Source: Mycobacteroides chelonae CCUG 47445 (GTDB lineage: Bacteria > Actinomycetota > Actinomycetes > Mycobacteriales > Mycobacteriaceae). Taken from it: 64,000 nucleotides of DNA. The DNA is taken from contig NZ_CP007220.1 in assembly GCF_001632805.1 (NCBI RefSeq), forward strand, positions 1,550,001-1,614,000. The letters run 5' to 3'. Positions 1 through 8,921 of the stretch are shown here, piece by piece; the first letter of the stretch is position 1, and the number at the start of each line of letters is the position of its first letter. The notes under the pieces are model-generated. The model did not search any database. It worked only from the letters and a program-made list of their open reading frames with translations, and was not told the DNA's origin. A program made the translations under genes and the position numbers.

Positions 1-709
1 GTGGAGCGCGATTCGCGTTGGTGCCGAGGACAAGCCAGACCCGAACCCCATCAAGCCGGGTGATTTCATCGCGGTTGGGTTCGACGGCTCACGCGGCCGT
101 CAGCGTGGAAAGGCTGACGCCACGGCGCTGATCGGGTGCCGCATCCATGACGGCCGACTGTTCACCATCGGCATTTGGCAGGCCGAGAAACACGAAAAGA
201 ACTGGGTACCTCCGGTTCACGAGGTGGATGCCGCGGTACGCAAGACGTTCGCAGACTTCCGGGTCATCGCGTTCAACGCCGACCCAACCGGCTGGACTGA
301 GCAAGTCGTGGCCTGGGAAAAGGACTTCGGGCGACGGCTCAAGGTCAAGTGCTCCGTCAAGAATCCGATGATGGCCTGGCCAAAGGGTAAGGGCATCAAC
401 GTAGTCGAGCACATCGAGATTTTCCGTCACGCCGTCGTCACGTCGGGTCAGGATGCTGGCGCGGAAGACTCCGTCATCACGATCAGCCACAGCGGCGATC
501 TCGCGCTGACACAGCACATCCTCAACGCACGAAAGCGCGCCGCCAGCCGCGGCTACCTGATCCACAAGGCATATCCAGAGTCCCCCAACAAAATTGACGC
601 CGCGTACGCGGCGGTCATGGCGTACAAGGGGCGGCTCGACTGCTACGCCCAGGGTATCGGCGTACGCGTCAACTCATCTAGCCAGGGAAGGATGGTAGTG
701 CTCGGATGA
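1..709 (+). CDS. Phage terminase large subunit, C-terminal part (cut by window edge)
   Basis: This frame is open from base 2 to the stop at 709, so the gene begins outside the window. The visible part is the nuclease half of the packaging motor, which cuts concatemeric phage DNA at the portal. Near the start a strand carrying GFDGSRGR is followed by KADATALIGCR, the first acidic strand of the RNase-H-like nuclease fold (Asp in FDGS). Further acidic residues follow in VIAFNADPTGW. Its end overlaps the portal start by ATGA, as usual in head operons. The assignment rests on this fold signature plus position directly before the portal; the ATPase half cannot be checked here. Confidence 0.85.
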   Translation, partial: WSAIRVGAEDKPDPNPIKPGDFIAVGFDGSRGRQRGKADATALIGCRIHDGRLFTIGIWQAEKHEKNWVPPVHEVDAAVRKTFADFRVIAFNADPTGWTEQVVAWEKDFGRRLKVKCSVKNPMMAWPKGKGINVVEHIEIFRHAVVTSGQDAGAEDSVITISHSGDLALTQHILNARKRAASRGYLIHKAYPESPNKIDAAYAAVMAYKGRLDCYAQGIGVRVNSSSQGRMVVLG

Positions 710-2196
710 CCACTGCAATCGCGCTGCCGTCGCTTCAATTGTCGAAGGACGAACAAGCCGTACTGATGGATCTGACTACTCAGCTCCAGAGGCACCAGGG
801 CGAGAACCTGATCAAAGAGCAGTACTACGAGGCCAAGCGCCGAATGGAAGACCTAAAAATCGCCATTCCGCCAACGCTTTCCAACCTGATGTGCTGCGTA
901 GGTTGGCCCGCCGTCGCCGTTGACAGTCTGGTAGAGCGGCTGAACTTTGAGGGCTGGTCATACGAGGGTGACGGCGAGGACCGCGACCCGCTGGGGCTCG
1001 ATGAGATCTTCCTGGAGAACGATCTCGATGTCGAGTCGGATGTCAACCACACAGACGGCCTGATGTACGGAACCTCCTTTGTGGCTGTTTCTTCCGGTCT
1101 CGATGATGAGCCTGAAGTGGTCGTGACGGTGGAGTCGCCGCGGAACATGACCGCGATCTACGACCCTCGGACGCGTCGCGCCACCTCGGCGTTCTTGCAG
1201 ATCGTTGACCGTGAGCAGCGGGTGGTAGGTGGGCGGTTGATACTGCCCAACGAAATCATCGCCCTGGAATGCGTTCCCATGGAACTCAGCGCGGCGGGCG
1301 TGGGCAATATGCGTGTGGTCGACCGCAACAAACACAATCTAGAGCGCGTGCTTGTGGCGCAGATGATCAACCGGCCACGGTCGGGTGCGCGCGGCCGCAA
1401 TGGTCACTCTGAGATCACCGAAACCCTTATCTCGCATACACAGTCGGGTATGCGGACCCTGGCCAACATGGAGGTGGCCCGCGAGTACTTGGCATCCCCG
1501 CAGCGGGCGGTGCTCGGCGCGAAGGAATCGTTCTTTGTCGGCGAGGACGGTAAGCCAGTCCCGGCGTGGAAGTCCTACATCGGCCGCATGATCGCGCTGG
1601 AGCGCGACGAGTACGGCGAGATCCCGGACATCAAGGAATTCAAGGGCGCCAGCCTGGAATCGTTCTTCGGCCAGATGCGCACCCTCAGCCAGCTCGTATC
1701 CTCCGAAATCGCAGTCCCTGCAAATTATTTGGGCTTTGAGACAGACAACCCGCCATCTGCCGACGCGATCCGGTCGCTAGAGGGTCGCCACGTCAAACGC
1801 GCAGAGCAGCGCCAGAAGACATTTGGCCGCGGCTGGTCGGAGACCGCGCGGCTGTGCGTGATGGTGCGTGAAGGCAAGAAGTTCAACGAACTGCCCGGCG
1901 AGATTCGCAAGGTACGCCCCCAGTGGCGCGACGCCGCAACGCCGACCTTCGCGGCCACATCCGACGCGGTGACCAAGCTCATCGACAAGGGCGTTTACAC
2001 GCCGACATCGCGTGTCACCCGCGACAAGCTGGGAATCAGTCGGGCTGATCAGCGACAGATGGAGATTGACGATAAGAAGACGACGGTCACGAACCTCGTC
2101 GCGTCGGTCCGTCAGGGTGTCGAGAATGCGCGCCAGGACAGCCAGGTAGCGTCCCTGGCTGACCGTAGAGCGGCATCTGTTGGCCAGCCTGGTTGA
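706..2196 (+). CDS. Phage portal protein
   Basis: The 496-residue protein has the size and layout of SPP1 gp6-type portals, the dodecameric ring at the capsid vertex through which DNA enters and leaves. Typical are the N-terminal helices, the segment with GTSFVAVSSG, and the conserved C-terminal clip/stem region with PANYLGFETDNPPSADAIRS followed by long helices. It lies between terminase and a MuF-type protein, the standard order. The start is the ATG inside the ATGA overlap with terminase, so the two are translationally coupled. The end overlaps the next gene by 17 nt. The family call is from motif pattern and context. Confidence 0.9.
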   Translation: MTTAIALPSLQLSKDEQAVLMDLTTQLQRHQGENLIKEQYYEAKRRMEDLKIAIPPTLSNLMCCVGWPAVAVDSLVERLNFEGWSYEGDGEDRDPLGLDEIFLENDLDVESDVNHTDGLMYGTSFVAVSSGLDDEPEVVVTVESPRNMTAIYDPRTRRATSAFLQIVDREQRVVGGRLILPNEIIALECVPMELSAAGVGNMRVVDRNKHNLERVLVAQMINRPRSGARGRNGHSEITETLISHTQSGMRTLANMEVAREYLASPQRAVLGAKESFFVGEDGKPVPAWKSYIGRMIALERDEYGEIPDIKEFKGASLESFFGQMRTLSQLVSSEIAVPANYLGFETDNPPSADAIRSLEGRHVKRAEQRQKTFGRGWSETARLCVMVREGKKFNELPGEIRKVRPQWRDAATPTFAATSDAVTKLIDKGVYTPTSRVTRDKLGISRADQRQMEIDDKKTTVTNLVASVRQGVENARQDSQVASLADRRAASVGQPG

Positions 2197-5100
2197 GCAG
2201 GCTCAAGCGCTCCAGGGCGTTCTGGGTGATCTTACTACGCTGTCCACCAAAGATCTTGTGGGCCTGTACAAGAAGCTCGAAAGCGACGGCGCGACGGGTG
2301 CCGACCTGCTGGACGCGTTCAAGGCCGTTTTCCCCGAGGTTGTACAGCCCTACGTCGAGGCCGCATCCCAGGTCGCGAATCAGTGGTACGGGGAGCTGGC
2401 ACCTGATGAGCCCTACACACCAAAAGCGGTTGACGCGATTGACGCGGTGCCACAAGACCGCATGATGAACTCGCTGGAGTGGGCGTTTCGCGCAGCTGGC
2501 ACCGCTCATCCGCTGACCCGGCTGACGGGTTCGGCACAGCGCATGGTGTTCGACGGTGCTCGCGCGACGATTCTGCGCAACGCCGACGCCGAGAAGGTCA
2601 AGTACTCGCGCCTGGCGTCGCCGGGTGCGTGCGAGTTCTGCCGAGTGATGGCCACGCGCGGAGCGGTATACCGCAGCGCTCACGCGGCGCAGGCCGGCCA
2701 TGACAACTGCCATTGCGTGCCGGCTGTCGCTCGCGGAAAGCTCAAGTTCCAGCGTCCGGGGTATTACCAGGACTGGGACGCCGAGTACATCGACACGGTC
2801 AAACAGCTCGAAGCTGAGCAGATCAAGCCGACGCTCAACGCGGTCCTGTCGAAAATGCGGGCCAACGAACTGGCCGCGTCAGACAGCGGGCCAACACTGG
2901 TAGCGATGTCTACCAAGAAGTCACCGGCGCCAGCAGACATGGCCAAGTGGCTTGATGCCGAGAAACAGCATCAGTACGACGTGTCAGCGTGGTTGTCGGC
3001 CGAGAAGAGTCACACCAAGAAGTTGGCCAAGGCCGCGGCGCAGGCCAAATACGTGGCCAAGAAGAAGGCGACCGCCGAATGGCTGGCGGCCGAGCAGCAG
3101 CACCAGGCCGACGTGTCGGCGTGGCTGGTGGCCGAGAAGGACTTCACCAAGAAGAAAGCGAAGGCGGCGGCGCAGGCCAAGTATGTGGCCAACAAGAAGG
3201 CCGCCGCCAATACCGTCGCGTGGCTCAAAGCCGAGCAGGTCTACAACGAACAGCAGACATTGCTTGAGATGGCAGCCGAGGCAGCCAAGGCATCCGCGAA
3301 GGTCGCCGCAATGGCCAACGCGGCGGCGAACGTCGATCTCAAGAAGGCGTCCAAGGCGCTGGCGGCGGCCAAGCACGCGGCGAAGAAGAAGGGCGACACC
3401 ACCAAGTACGACGCACTGGCCAAGATGACACCCGCCGAGTATGCGGCATCCAAGGGTGGGGTGGCCGCGCCGAAAGCCACGACAACGATCACCGCGAAGG
3501 TCACCACCCCGGAGACCGCGGCGACGGCGGGCATCGGCACCGTCAGCACCGCCACCAAGCCCAAGGCTGTCGTTGGTGCGCTGACCGACTCACCGAGCGC
3601 TCTCGCCAGCACCGGCCAGGTTCTCGGTACTCACGGCGCCACCGTGTACACCGACTCCACGTCTCAGAAGTGGTTGGTCAAGGGTCCCAAGAACCCGAAT
3701 GATCAATTCCTGGTCACGCTGGATGCGGCATCCGCTGAGCTGCAAGCGAAGTCGGGCTTGACTACACCGGCGATGTACATCATGACGGTAGGCGGCAAGC
3801 GTCAGTCCGTTCAGTACATGTTCCCCGGCAGCAAGAGTGCCTTTCCTTCTGGGGTTGACCTGTCCACAATCAGTGAACCTGATCTGTTGACGATCCAGAA
3901 GCATCACGCGCTCGACTGGCTGATGGGTAACCACGACAGTCATGCCGGGCAGTTCATCCGTGCTGGTAGCGGTGAGATTGTCGGAATCGACAAGGGCCAA
4001 GCTTTCAAGTATTTCACCGGCGACAAGCTGGACTGGAACTATCACCCCAACGTCAAGCACGGCACGCCAGAACCCATTTACAACACGCTGTTTCGACAGT
4101 ACGCCGAAGGCAAGCCCGGTAAGTTGCTCAATCCCTCGGGCGGCGAGCTAGCGGACTACATCCAAGGTCTACAGGCGATCCCAGACAAGGAGATCCGCAA
4201 CCTATTCCGGCCCTACGCCGAGGGTGCGGTCAAACAGGGAAAGCTGTTGGTCGAGGCCAACGGTAGCACTCCGACGAACAATGTTGACGCGTTCCTAGAA
4301 GCCGTTGTTGCCAGAAAGAACGGTCTCGCAAACGATCTGAGCGCGTACTACGTCAAGGCTGTCGAAAAGCGCCTGACGAAAACCAAAGTCAAGGGTGAGG
4401 TCACCACCGTGACGCCGGGGATGACCATCACGCAGGGTGACTTCCTACCACCAACTCCGATCCCGACTGGTCCGACGCCGGTCCTGTCTGGAGACGCGCT
4501 CAAGAAGGCTGGTAAGGCGCTCGCATCAGCCAAGTACCTGGCGAAGAAGAAGGGGGACACCGCCAACTTCGCTCAACTGTCGAAGATGACACCCGAGCAA
4601 TACTGGCAGATGAAGAACGGCAATGGGCCTAGCCAACCTGTTGCGGCACAGTCTGTTACGAAGCCTGCGAAGGGGACAAAGTCCGCCAAGTTACTTGAAT
4701 GGGAAAAAGAATTCCTGAAGACGTCCGGGTCGAGTGGGTTCTTCCAGCCTGTCAAGGCGTACGCGGTCGAGAAGGGTATCAAGCTCTCCGAGGCCATCCC
4801 CGAATTCGACAAAGAGTTCGGTATCGCGGCGCTCACCACTGATCAGTTGGCGAACCTGCTGGGCTACTACGACGTTGGGGTCCAGACCAAATGGCTCGGC
4901 AAGTACGGTGACGCACTCGGCGACGACATGGCCAAGAATGTGCTGGACAAGCTCAAAGCCCAGGGTAACTCCAAGATCAAAGAACCTCCGAAACCTGTTG
5001 TCATTAAACAGGGGACGAAGTACACCCCCGAGCATGAGCAGCCCGCGGGCGAGCTGGCCAAGCTCGGCAAGACGGTTATCGCCAACTCCAAGGCCCCCGT

Positions 5101-5737
5101 CGGATCTGCCGACAACCCGCACGTTTTCGATGCCAGCGGCAAGGCGGTTGAGTGGCAGCAGTTCGGCTCGCTGATGTCGCCACAGAATGCCTCGGCTTGG
5201 AAATCCGACCAGCACAGTGCCATCAAGTCGTACACCGGCAGCGGCTACAGCACAATGAACGCACACGCTCGCGAAGACAAAGTGCCGTCAGCCAAAACCA
5301 AGGCGCTCGATTCGGCGTTCTACGAGCACAATCCGTTTGAGGAGCACATCGTGCTCAGCCGCGGTACGCACGCTGTCGAGTTCAACGACGAGAACAGTCT
5401 GGGAATGAAGTTCAGTTTCGGCGCTGACATCGATGCGCTCAAGGTGCTGGAGGGTGAGACGTACATCTCCAAGTCCTTCCTGTCCACGTCGATCACCACC
5501 ACGCCGGCATTCCACAACCCGGTTCGCGTGCTCTACAAGATGAAGCCAGGTCAGCGCGGCATCTTCGTCTCGGGTACACCAGACGGAATGGATCAACTGA
5601 CCTCCGTCGGAACCCACGAGCGCGAGGTTATCCTTCCCCGTAACCAGAAGATGAAGGTGCTGGAAGTGCGCAAGTCAACCGGGTCGTCACAGTTCAAGGT
5701 TGACGTGATCGTGGAGGTGGTGGATCAACCTGTCTAA
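2180..5737 (+). CDS. Giant MuF head protein fused to kinase-like and ADP-ribosyltransferase domains
   Basis: This 1185-residue protein is several times larger than a plain MuF protein. Residues ~1-190 are MuF-like and carry the Cys/His signature CEFC...GHDNCHC near 150-178. Residues ~250-360 are Lys/Ala-rich coiled repeats (AQAKYVAKKKA twice), and a ~35-residue unit ending KMTPAEY recurs as KMTPEQY near 410 and 800. Residues ~485-640 look like a HipA/PI3-4-kinase-type fold: a catalytic-loop-like WLMGNHDSHAG, then IVGIDKG. The C-terminal ~180 residues match ADP-ribosyltransferase exoenzymes, with Arg in LSRG, STS in FLSTSI and ExE in HEREVIL. MuF proteins sit inside the head near the portal, so the toxin-like domains may be injected with the DNA (inference). 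Translation starts at TTG 2180 within the portal end. Confidence 0.8.
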   Translation: MASLVEQAQALQGVLGDLTTLSTKDLVGLYKKLESDGATGADLLDAFKAVFPEVVQPYVEAASQVANQWYGELAPDEPYTPKAVDAIDAVPQDRMMNSLEWAFRAAGTAHPLTRLTGSAQRMVFDGARATILRNADAEKVKYSRLASPGACEFCRVMATRGAVYRSAHAAQAGHDNCHCVPAVARGKLKFQRPGYYQDWDAEYIDTVKQLEAEQIKPTLNAVLSKMRANELAASDSGPTLVAMSTKKSPAPADMAKWLDAEKQHQYDVSAWLSAEKSHTKKLAKAAAQAKYVAKKKATAEWLAAEQQHQADVSAWLVAEKDFTKKKAKAAAQAKYVANKKAAANTVAWLKAEQVYNEQQTLLEMAAEAAKASAKVAAMANAAANVDLKKASKALAAAKHAAKKKGDTTKYDALAKMTPAEYAASKGGVAAPKATTTITAKVTTPETAATAGIGTVSTATKPKAVVGALTDSPSALASTGQVLGTHGATVYTDSTSQKWLVKGPKNPNDQFLVTLDAASAELQAKSGLTTPAMYIMTVGGKRQSVQYMFPGSKSAFPSGVDLSTISEPDLLTIQKHHALDWLMGNHDSHAGQFIRAGSGEIVGIDKGQAFKYFTGDKLDWNYHPNVKHGTPEPIYNTLFRQYAEGKPGKLLNPSGGELADYIQGLQAIPDKEIRNLFRPYAEGAVKQGKLLVEANGSTPTNNVDAFLEAVVARKNGLANDLSAYYVKAVEKRLTKTKVKGEVTTVTPGMTITQGDFLPPTPIPTGPTPVLSGDALKKAGKALASAKYLAKKKGDTANFAQLSKMTPEQYWQMKNGNGPSQPVAAQSVTKPAKGTKSAKLLEWEKEFLKTSGSSGFFQPVKAYAVEKGIKLSEAIPEFDKEFGIAALTTDQLANLLGYYDVGVQTKWLGKYGDALGDDMAKNVLDKLKAQGNSKIKEPPKPVVIKQGTKYTPEHEQPAGELAKLGKTVIANSKAPVGSADNPHVFDASGKAVEWQQFGSLMSPQNASAWKSDQHSAIKSYTGSGYSTMNAHAREDKVPSAKTKALDSAFYEHNPFEEHIVLSRGTHAVEFNDENSLGMKFSFGADIDALKVLEGETYISKSFLSTSITTTPAFHNPVRVLYKMKPGQRGIFVSGTPDGMDQLTSVGTHEREVILPRNQKMKVLEVRKSTGSSQFKVDVIVEVVDQPV

Positions 5738-5756
5738 TCCCATCCCCACACGCTGG

Positions 5757-6125
5757 TTGCCCAACGGCGTATACGACATCATCAGCGCCGAGCTGGGCGC
5801 GTTCTATGACCAGCCGGATTATCCCGGCGCACGCACTGGCGCTGGGCGTTACGTCGACCTCTTTCAGGACCCGGAGCTGGAACATCCAGTCGGGCGACTC
5901 TGGACCAACGACAAAGACGCCTGCGGTCTGCTGCATGTGGCAGACGGCGATGAGGTGCTGTACGCCTACGTTGCGCTATCAATTCGTCGCGAGCTACATC
6001 AGGGGAGTGCCGCGAAGAACACCTTTGAGCACATGTGCGCAGAGTGGAATGAAGACGGCACGCTTACGACGACAAATCTCGCGGATATTGAAGACTCCGC
6101 GATTGCACTCAACGCAGACCTGTAG
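5757..6125 (+). CDS. Hypothetical phage protein, 122 aa
   Basis: This open frame begins 19 nt after the MuF gene and ends just before a strong terminator. It encodes an acidic soluble protein with no signal peptide or membrane segment. The start is uncertain: TTG at 5757 is the first usual start after the in-frame stop at 5706, and no good ribosome-binding site precedes it, so reinitiation after the MuF gene is possible. I do not recognise the family. Position suggests a small head-associated protein or a partner of the MuF-fused toxin domains, but nothing in the sequence proves either. Confidence 0.6.
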   Translation: MPNGVYDIISAELGAFYDQPDYPGARTGAGRYVDLFQDPELEHPVGRLWTNDKDACGLLHVADGDEVLYAYVALSIRRELHQGSAAKNTFEHMCAEWNEDGTLTTTNLADIEDSAIALNADL

Positions 6126-6137
6126 AACCAAATAGTT

Positions 6138-6169
6138 AAGGCCCCTAACGGGATTTCGTTAGGGGCCTT
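6138..6169. terminator. Intrinsic terminator (bidirectional)
   Basis: A 13-bp perfect stem (arms 6138-6150 and 6157-6169) with a 6-nt loop is followed by a short T tract on the plus strand and a T-rich flank on the minus strand. It lies between the rightward 5757 gene and the leftward 6182 gene, which converge here, so it probably serves both. Confidence 0.85.
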
Positions 6170-6181
6170 TTGCGTGCCTGG

Positions 6182-6364
6182 TTACGGATGAATTCCTTGC
6201 TCCCAGCATAGATAGAACTGGGCAACGGTCTCCGCCCATTCGACGCGGCGTTTCACACGTTTCGCGTACCACTTCGCGAACTGCTCGCCCATTTCGGCAT
6301 CAACGCACGCGTTGTACCGCACCCATTCCAGCGCCTCTCGGTAGTCCTCATCCGTGGTCTTCAT
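6182..6364 (-). CDS. Small leftward accessory gene inside the head operon, 60 aa
   Basis: This gene is read against the structural operon. It encodes a 60-residue protein rich in Trp, Tyr and charged residues, beginning MKTTDEDYREALEWVRYN; family not recognised. The ATG at 6364 directly abuts a GGTAGA-N4-TCTACC palindrome, leaving no room for a ribosome-binding site, so a leaderless transcript is likely (common in mycobacteria). A terminator follows the gene. A reverse-oriented single gene with its own operator and terminator inside a head operon is the classic layout of a moron expressed from the prophage; that role is inferred. Confidence 0.6.
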   Translation of the reverse strand: MKTTDEDYREALEWVRYNACVDAEMGEQFAKWYAKRVKRRVEWAETVAQFYLCWEQGIHP

Positions 6365-6404
6365 GGTAGAGCACTCTACCACCGAATTGGTAGAGACGTA
6401 TACC
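6365..6404. promoter_or_regulatory. Tandem GGTAGA-N4-TCTACC operators
   Basis: There is one perfect site (GGTAGA at 6365-6370, spacer GCAC, TCTACC at 6375-6380). A second site begins 24 bp later (GGTAGA at 6389-6394, spacer GACG, TATACC at 6399-6404, one mismatch). They lie between the leftward 6182 gene and the rightward scaffold gene. The same motif recurs near 31.65 kb and 35.3 kb, so it is probably bound by one phage regulator. Confidence 0.75.
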
Positions 6405-6492
6405 ACCCTCACCGCACAAATCTTCCGCTCACACCCGAGCGGATCGCCCGAAACGGGCGCCCCCTCTATGCGAAACGCAGGAGAGATCTCAC

Positions 6493-7113
6493 ATGTCAGA
6501 AGAAGTCGGAACCCCCACGCCCAACTCGATGCCCGGAGCGGCCGAGACCGCGGCTGGTCAGCAGCCAGACGCGACGGGGGAGAGCATCGACGAGCTGGAA
6601 ACTTCGTACGACGAACAGCTCGCGACGCTGGAGGGCGAACGCGACCAGTGGCGCGACCAGGCTCGTAAGAACGAGGCTCGCGCAAAGACAAACGCGGCCA
6701 AGGCGAAGGAGCACGATCAGCACTTCGCCGAGTACAAGGCCGCGTTCGATCGCGAACAGCAGAAGAAGGAAAGCGAGAAGACACCTGATCAGCGCGTGCT
6801 AGATCAGGCAGCTCAGGATCGGGCTCGCGCCGAGAAGGCCGAGGCTGACAAGGCTGAGGCAGATGCTCGCCTTCTGAGATACCAACTGGCCGAAGGCATT
6901 CCACCGTTTGCGCTGCCACTGATCACGGCGACTTCTGAGGAAGAGATCACTGCCGAGGTCGAGGACCTAAAGGTCAAGCTCGCTGCCTACGTCACTGAGG
7001 TGACCAATAGCCAGTCCCGCAGGCCAGCTCCCGATCCGGCGTTTGGGCGCGGTGGTGCCGCTGGAGCAACTCCAGAAGAGCAATTCGCCGCAGCGCTCAG
7101 AGGCGTTATTTAG
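6493..7113 (+). CDS. Phage scaffolding protein
   Basis: The 206-residue protein is charged and almost entirely helical in composition. It has a long coiled-coil stretch of Glu/Lys/Ala/Arg from ~25 to ~125 and a Pro/Gly-rich C-terminus. This composition and its place directly before the major capsid gene are typical of scaffolds, which guide procapsid assembly and are then removed. A good ribosome-binding site (AGGAGAG) precedes the ATG. No protease motif is visible. Confidence 0.8.
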   Translation: MSEEVGTPTPNSMPGAAETAAGQQPDATGESIDELETSYDEQLATLEGERDQWRDQARKNEARAKTNAAKAKEHDQHFAEYKAAFDREQQKKESEKTPDQRVLDQAAQDRARAEKAEADKAEADARLLRYQLAEGIPPFALPLITATSEEEITAEVEDLKVKLAAYVTEVTNSQSRRPAPDPAFGRGGAAGATPEEQFAAALRGVI

Positions 7114-7145
7114 CAACCACTTTCATTTGAAAGGAGGTCACACCA

Positions 7146-8039
7146 ATGGCTGGTGTGGACATCAATCGGACTACAAACGGGGTGCTTCTGCCCCCGGCTG
7201 TGTCCCAGCAGATCTGGCAGAACGTCCAGCAGGCTTCGATCATTCAGCAGCTCGTGCCGCAGATTGATCTTCCCGCTGGTGGCCTGTCCATCCCGATCAT
7301 CACGGGAGATCCCCAGGCCGAGTGGGTCGATGAGACCGACGAGAAGCCGGTAAGCCGCGGATCGCTGAGTTCCAAGAACATCAAGGGCTACACGCTTGCC
7401 GTGATCGTCCCGTTCTCGAACCAGTTCAAGCGCGACCTTCCGGGCCTATACAACGCTCTCGTCAGTCGCCTTCCGCGTGTCCTTGCCAAGAAGTTCGACC
7501 GTACGTGCCTGGGGTTCGACCCCTCGCCCGGTACTGGATTCGACACTCTCGCGGCTGCGCCGACCGCTTCGATCGCTACCAACGTCTACGACGGCTACGT
7601 CGATGCGCTGGAGTCTGTCGCTTCGGTCGAGGGCTCTGACGTCGAGCGCTGGGTTCTCACCTCTCAGGCTGAGATCGCCGCGCTGGGCGCCAAGGACACC
7701 ATGGGTCGCCCAATCTTCATCGACTCGGTTACCCGTGAGGGTCGCGTTGAGCGAGAGATTCTGGCGCGTCCCGTCTCCAAGACACCGCATGCCTACAAGG
7801 CCGGTTCGCCGTCCACCGTGGGCTTCGGCGGCGAGTGGTCCACCGCAATGTGGGGCTACGTGGAGGGCCTGTCCATCGACATCTCCAGCCAGGCGAGCCT
7901 GACTGATGGTGCCGAAACGCTGAACCTGTGGCAGCGCAACATGTTCGCAGTCCGCGTCGAGTTCGAGGTTGGTTTCGCCGTTCGCGACGTTAACCGCTTC
8001 GTCCGCATCACGGGCGCAAACGCCGCTCCGGGTAGCTAG
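7146..8039 (+). CDS. Major capsid protein (HK97-fold type)
   Basis: This 297-residue protein forms the icosahedral shell. It follows a near-perfect Shine-Dalgarno (AAAGGAGGT), as expected for the most abundant virion protein. The N-terminal segment (LLPPAVSQQIWQNVQQASII, then a Gly/Pro-rich loop) and the pattern KNIKGYTLAVIVPFSNQFKRD are typical of the N-arm and E-loop/P-domain start of actinophage HK97-type capsid proteins. The C-terminal part carries the usual beta-rich stretch ending FAVRDVNRFVRI. It sits between scaffold and connector genes. Confidence 0.9.
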   Translation: MAGVDINRTTNGVLLPPAVSQQIWQNVQQASIIQQLVPQIDLPAGGLSIPIITGDPQAEWVDETDEKPVSRGSLSSKNIKGYTLAVIVPFSNQFKRDLPGLYNALVSRLPRVLAKKFDRTCLGFDPSPGTGFDTLAAAPTASIATNVYDGYVDALESVASVEGSDVERWVLTSQAEIAALGAKDTMGRPIFIDSVTREGRVEREILARPVSKTPHAYKAGSPSTVGFGGEWSTAMWGYVEGLSIDISSQASLTDGAETLNLWQRNMFAVRVEFEVGFAVRDVNRFVRITGANAAPGS

Positions 8040-8055
8040 CAGAAGGGAGCGGACA

Positions 8056-8460
8056 GTGGCCGCCGTTGCAATCACCAGAGGCGAGATTCAGGCACATCTA
8101 CCGGGTGCGCCCGATGAAGTGGTTGATCGTCTCATCGCTGGCACGATTGCGCGAGCGGCCCTGTTCGCGCCCTGCATTACCTCAGCCCAATTCCCCATAG
8201 AGAAGGCGGCCGCAGCGAAGGACATCCTGATCGATGTCATCGTGCGTGCCGCCGAATCGGGGAGTGGCGTGCAGAGCAACATTATGGCTGGCCCTTACCA
8301 GGTCAGCTCTGATACCTCCAAACCGCGACGCCGCCGCTTTGAGACCGACGAGATACGCGATCTCAAGGCCCTGTGTGGCATCAAGTCCGGCGGTGCGTTC
8401 ACCATCACTCCGACGTACGACGCGACCGACGCATATACCGAGGATGTAACCCCGGCGTGA
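8056..8460 (+). CDS. Head-tail connector, adaptor type
   Basis: This 134-residue protein starts at GTG 8056 with a good ribosome-binding site (AGAAGGGAG) just upstream; earlier starts in frame would overlap the capsid gene without reason. It begins VAAVAITRGEIQAHLPGAP, followed by helices with AAAAKDILIDVIVRAAESGSG, the short helical-bundle layout of gp6/gp15-type adaptors that dock on the portal. The role is inferred mainly from position directly after the major capsid gene. Confidence 0.7.
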   Translation: MAAVAITRGEIQAHLPGAPDEVVDRLIAGTIARAALFAPCITSAQFPIEKAAAAKDILIDVIVRAAESGSGVQSNIMAGPYQVSSDTSKPRRRRFETDEIRDLKALCGIKSGGAFTITPTYDATDAYTEDVTPA

Positions 8461-8921
8461 CGATCATCGCAGCCATTCCCACCAACCTGCTCGGTGCTCT
8501 GCACCGCTACAACTCGGCCGCGGTCAACGCGGAGAACGCGCCAGTTCGCACTTGGACGCCACCCAAAGGTCAGCGCGGCATTCTGTTCTGGTTTCAGGCG
8601 GCCGCGCCCCCTGGTGGCGCTGGGGACCCCGAATACATCAAGGATCGGTCCGTCGATCGGGTTGAACTGTATATCCCGCCCTTGCTCATCGACATCGACG
8701 GCAATGCAATGGACGATCCCGGCGCGATGGATGTGATCGACCTCCCCGACAAGAACTCGTTGCGTGGCGTGCGACCAGGACGCGCCGGCCTCCTGCAAGC
8801 GCTCAATGACGACCGAATTATCTGGAACCGCTACGAGGTTCAGGGCTGGCCGCGCGATTACACCAACGGTTTTCACCTATGGCAACCAGGCAAGGTTGTC
8901 GACCTAGAGAGGGTCACCTGA
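8457..8921 (+). CDS. Head-tail connector, probable stopper
   Basis: The gene starts at GTG 8457 in a GTGA overlap with the upstream gene and encodes 154 residues. The protein is beta-rich with no membrane segment and contains GVRPGRAGLLQALNDDRIIWNRYEVQGWP, resembling small connector proteins that plug DNA in the filled head. The function is assigned by place: second gene after the capsid gene in a compact connector cluster. The stop overlaps the ATG of the next gene by one base. Confidence 0.6.
   Translation: MTIIAAIPTNLLGALHRYNSAAVNAENAPVRTWTPPKGQRGILFWFQAAAPPGGAGDPEYIKDRSVDRVELYIPPLLIDIDGNAMDDPGAMDVIDLPDKNSLRGVRPGRAGLLQALNDDRIIWNRYEVQGWPRDYTNGFHLWQPGKVVDLERVT

Noticed and set aside
6182..6919. 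245-residue minus-strand ORF covering the scaffold start
   Set aside because: Only the last 60 codons after ATG 6364 look like protein; the rest is antisense to the scaffold gene and operator.
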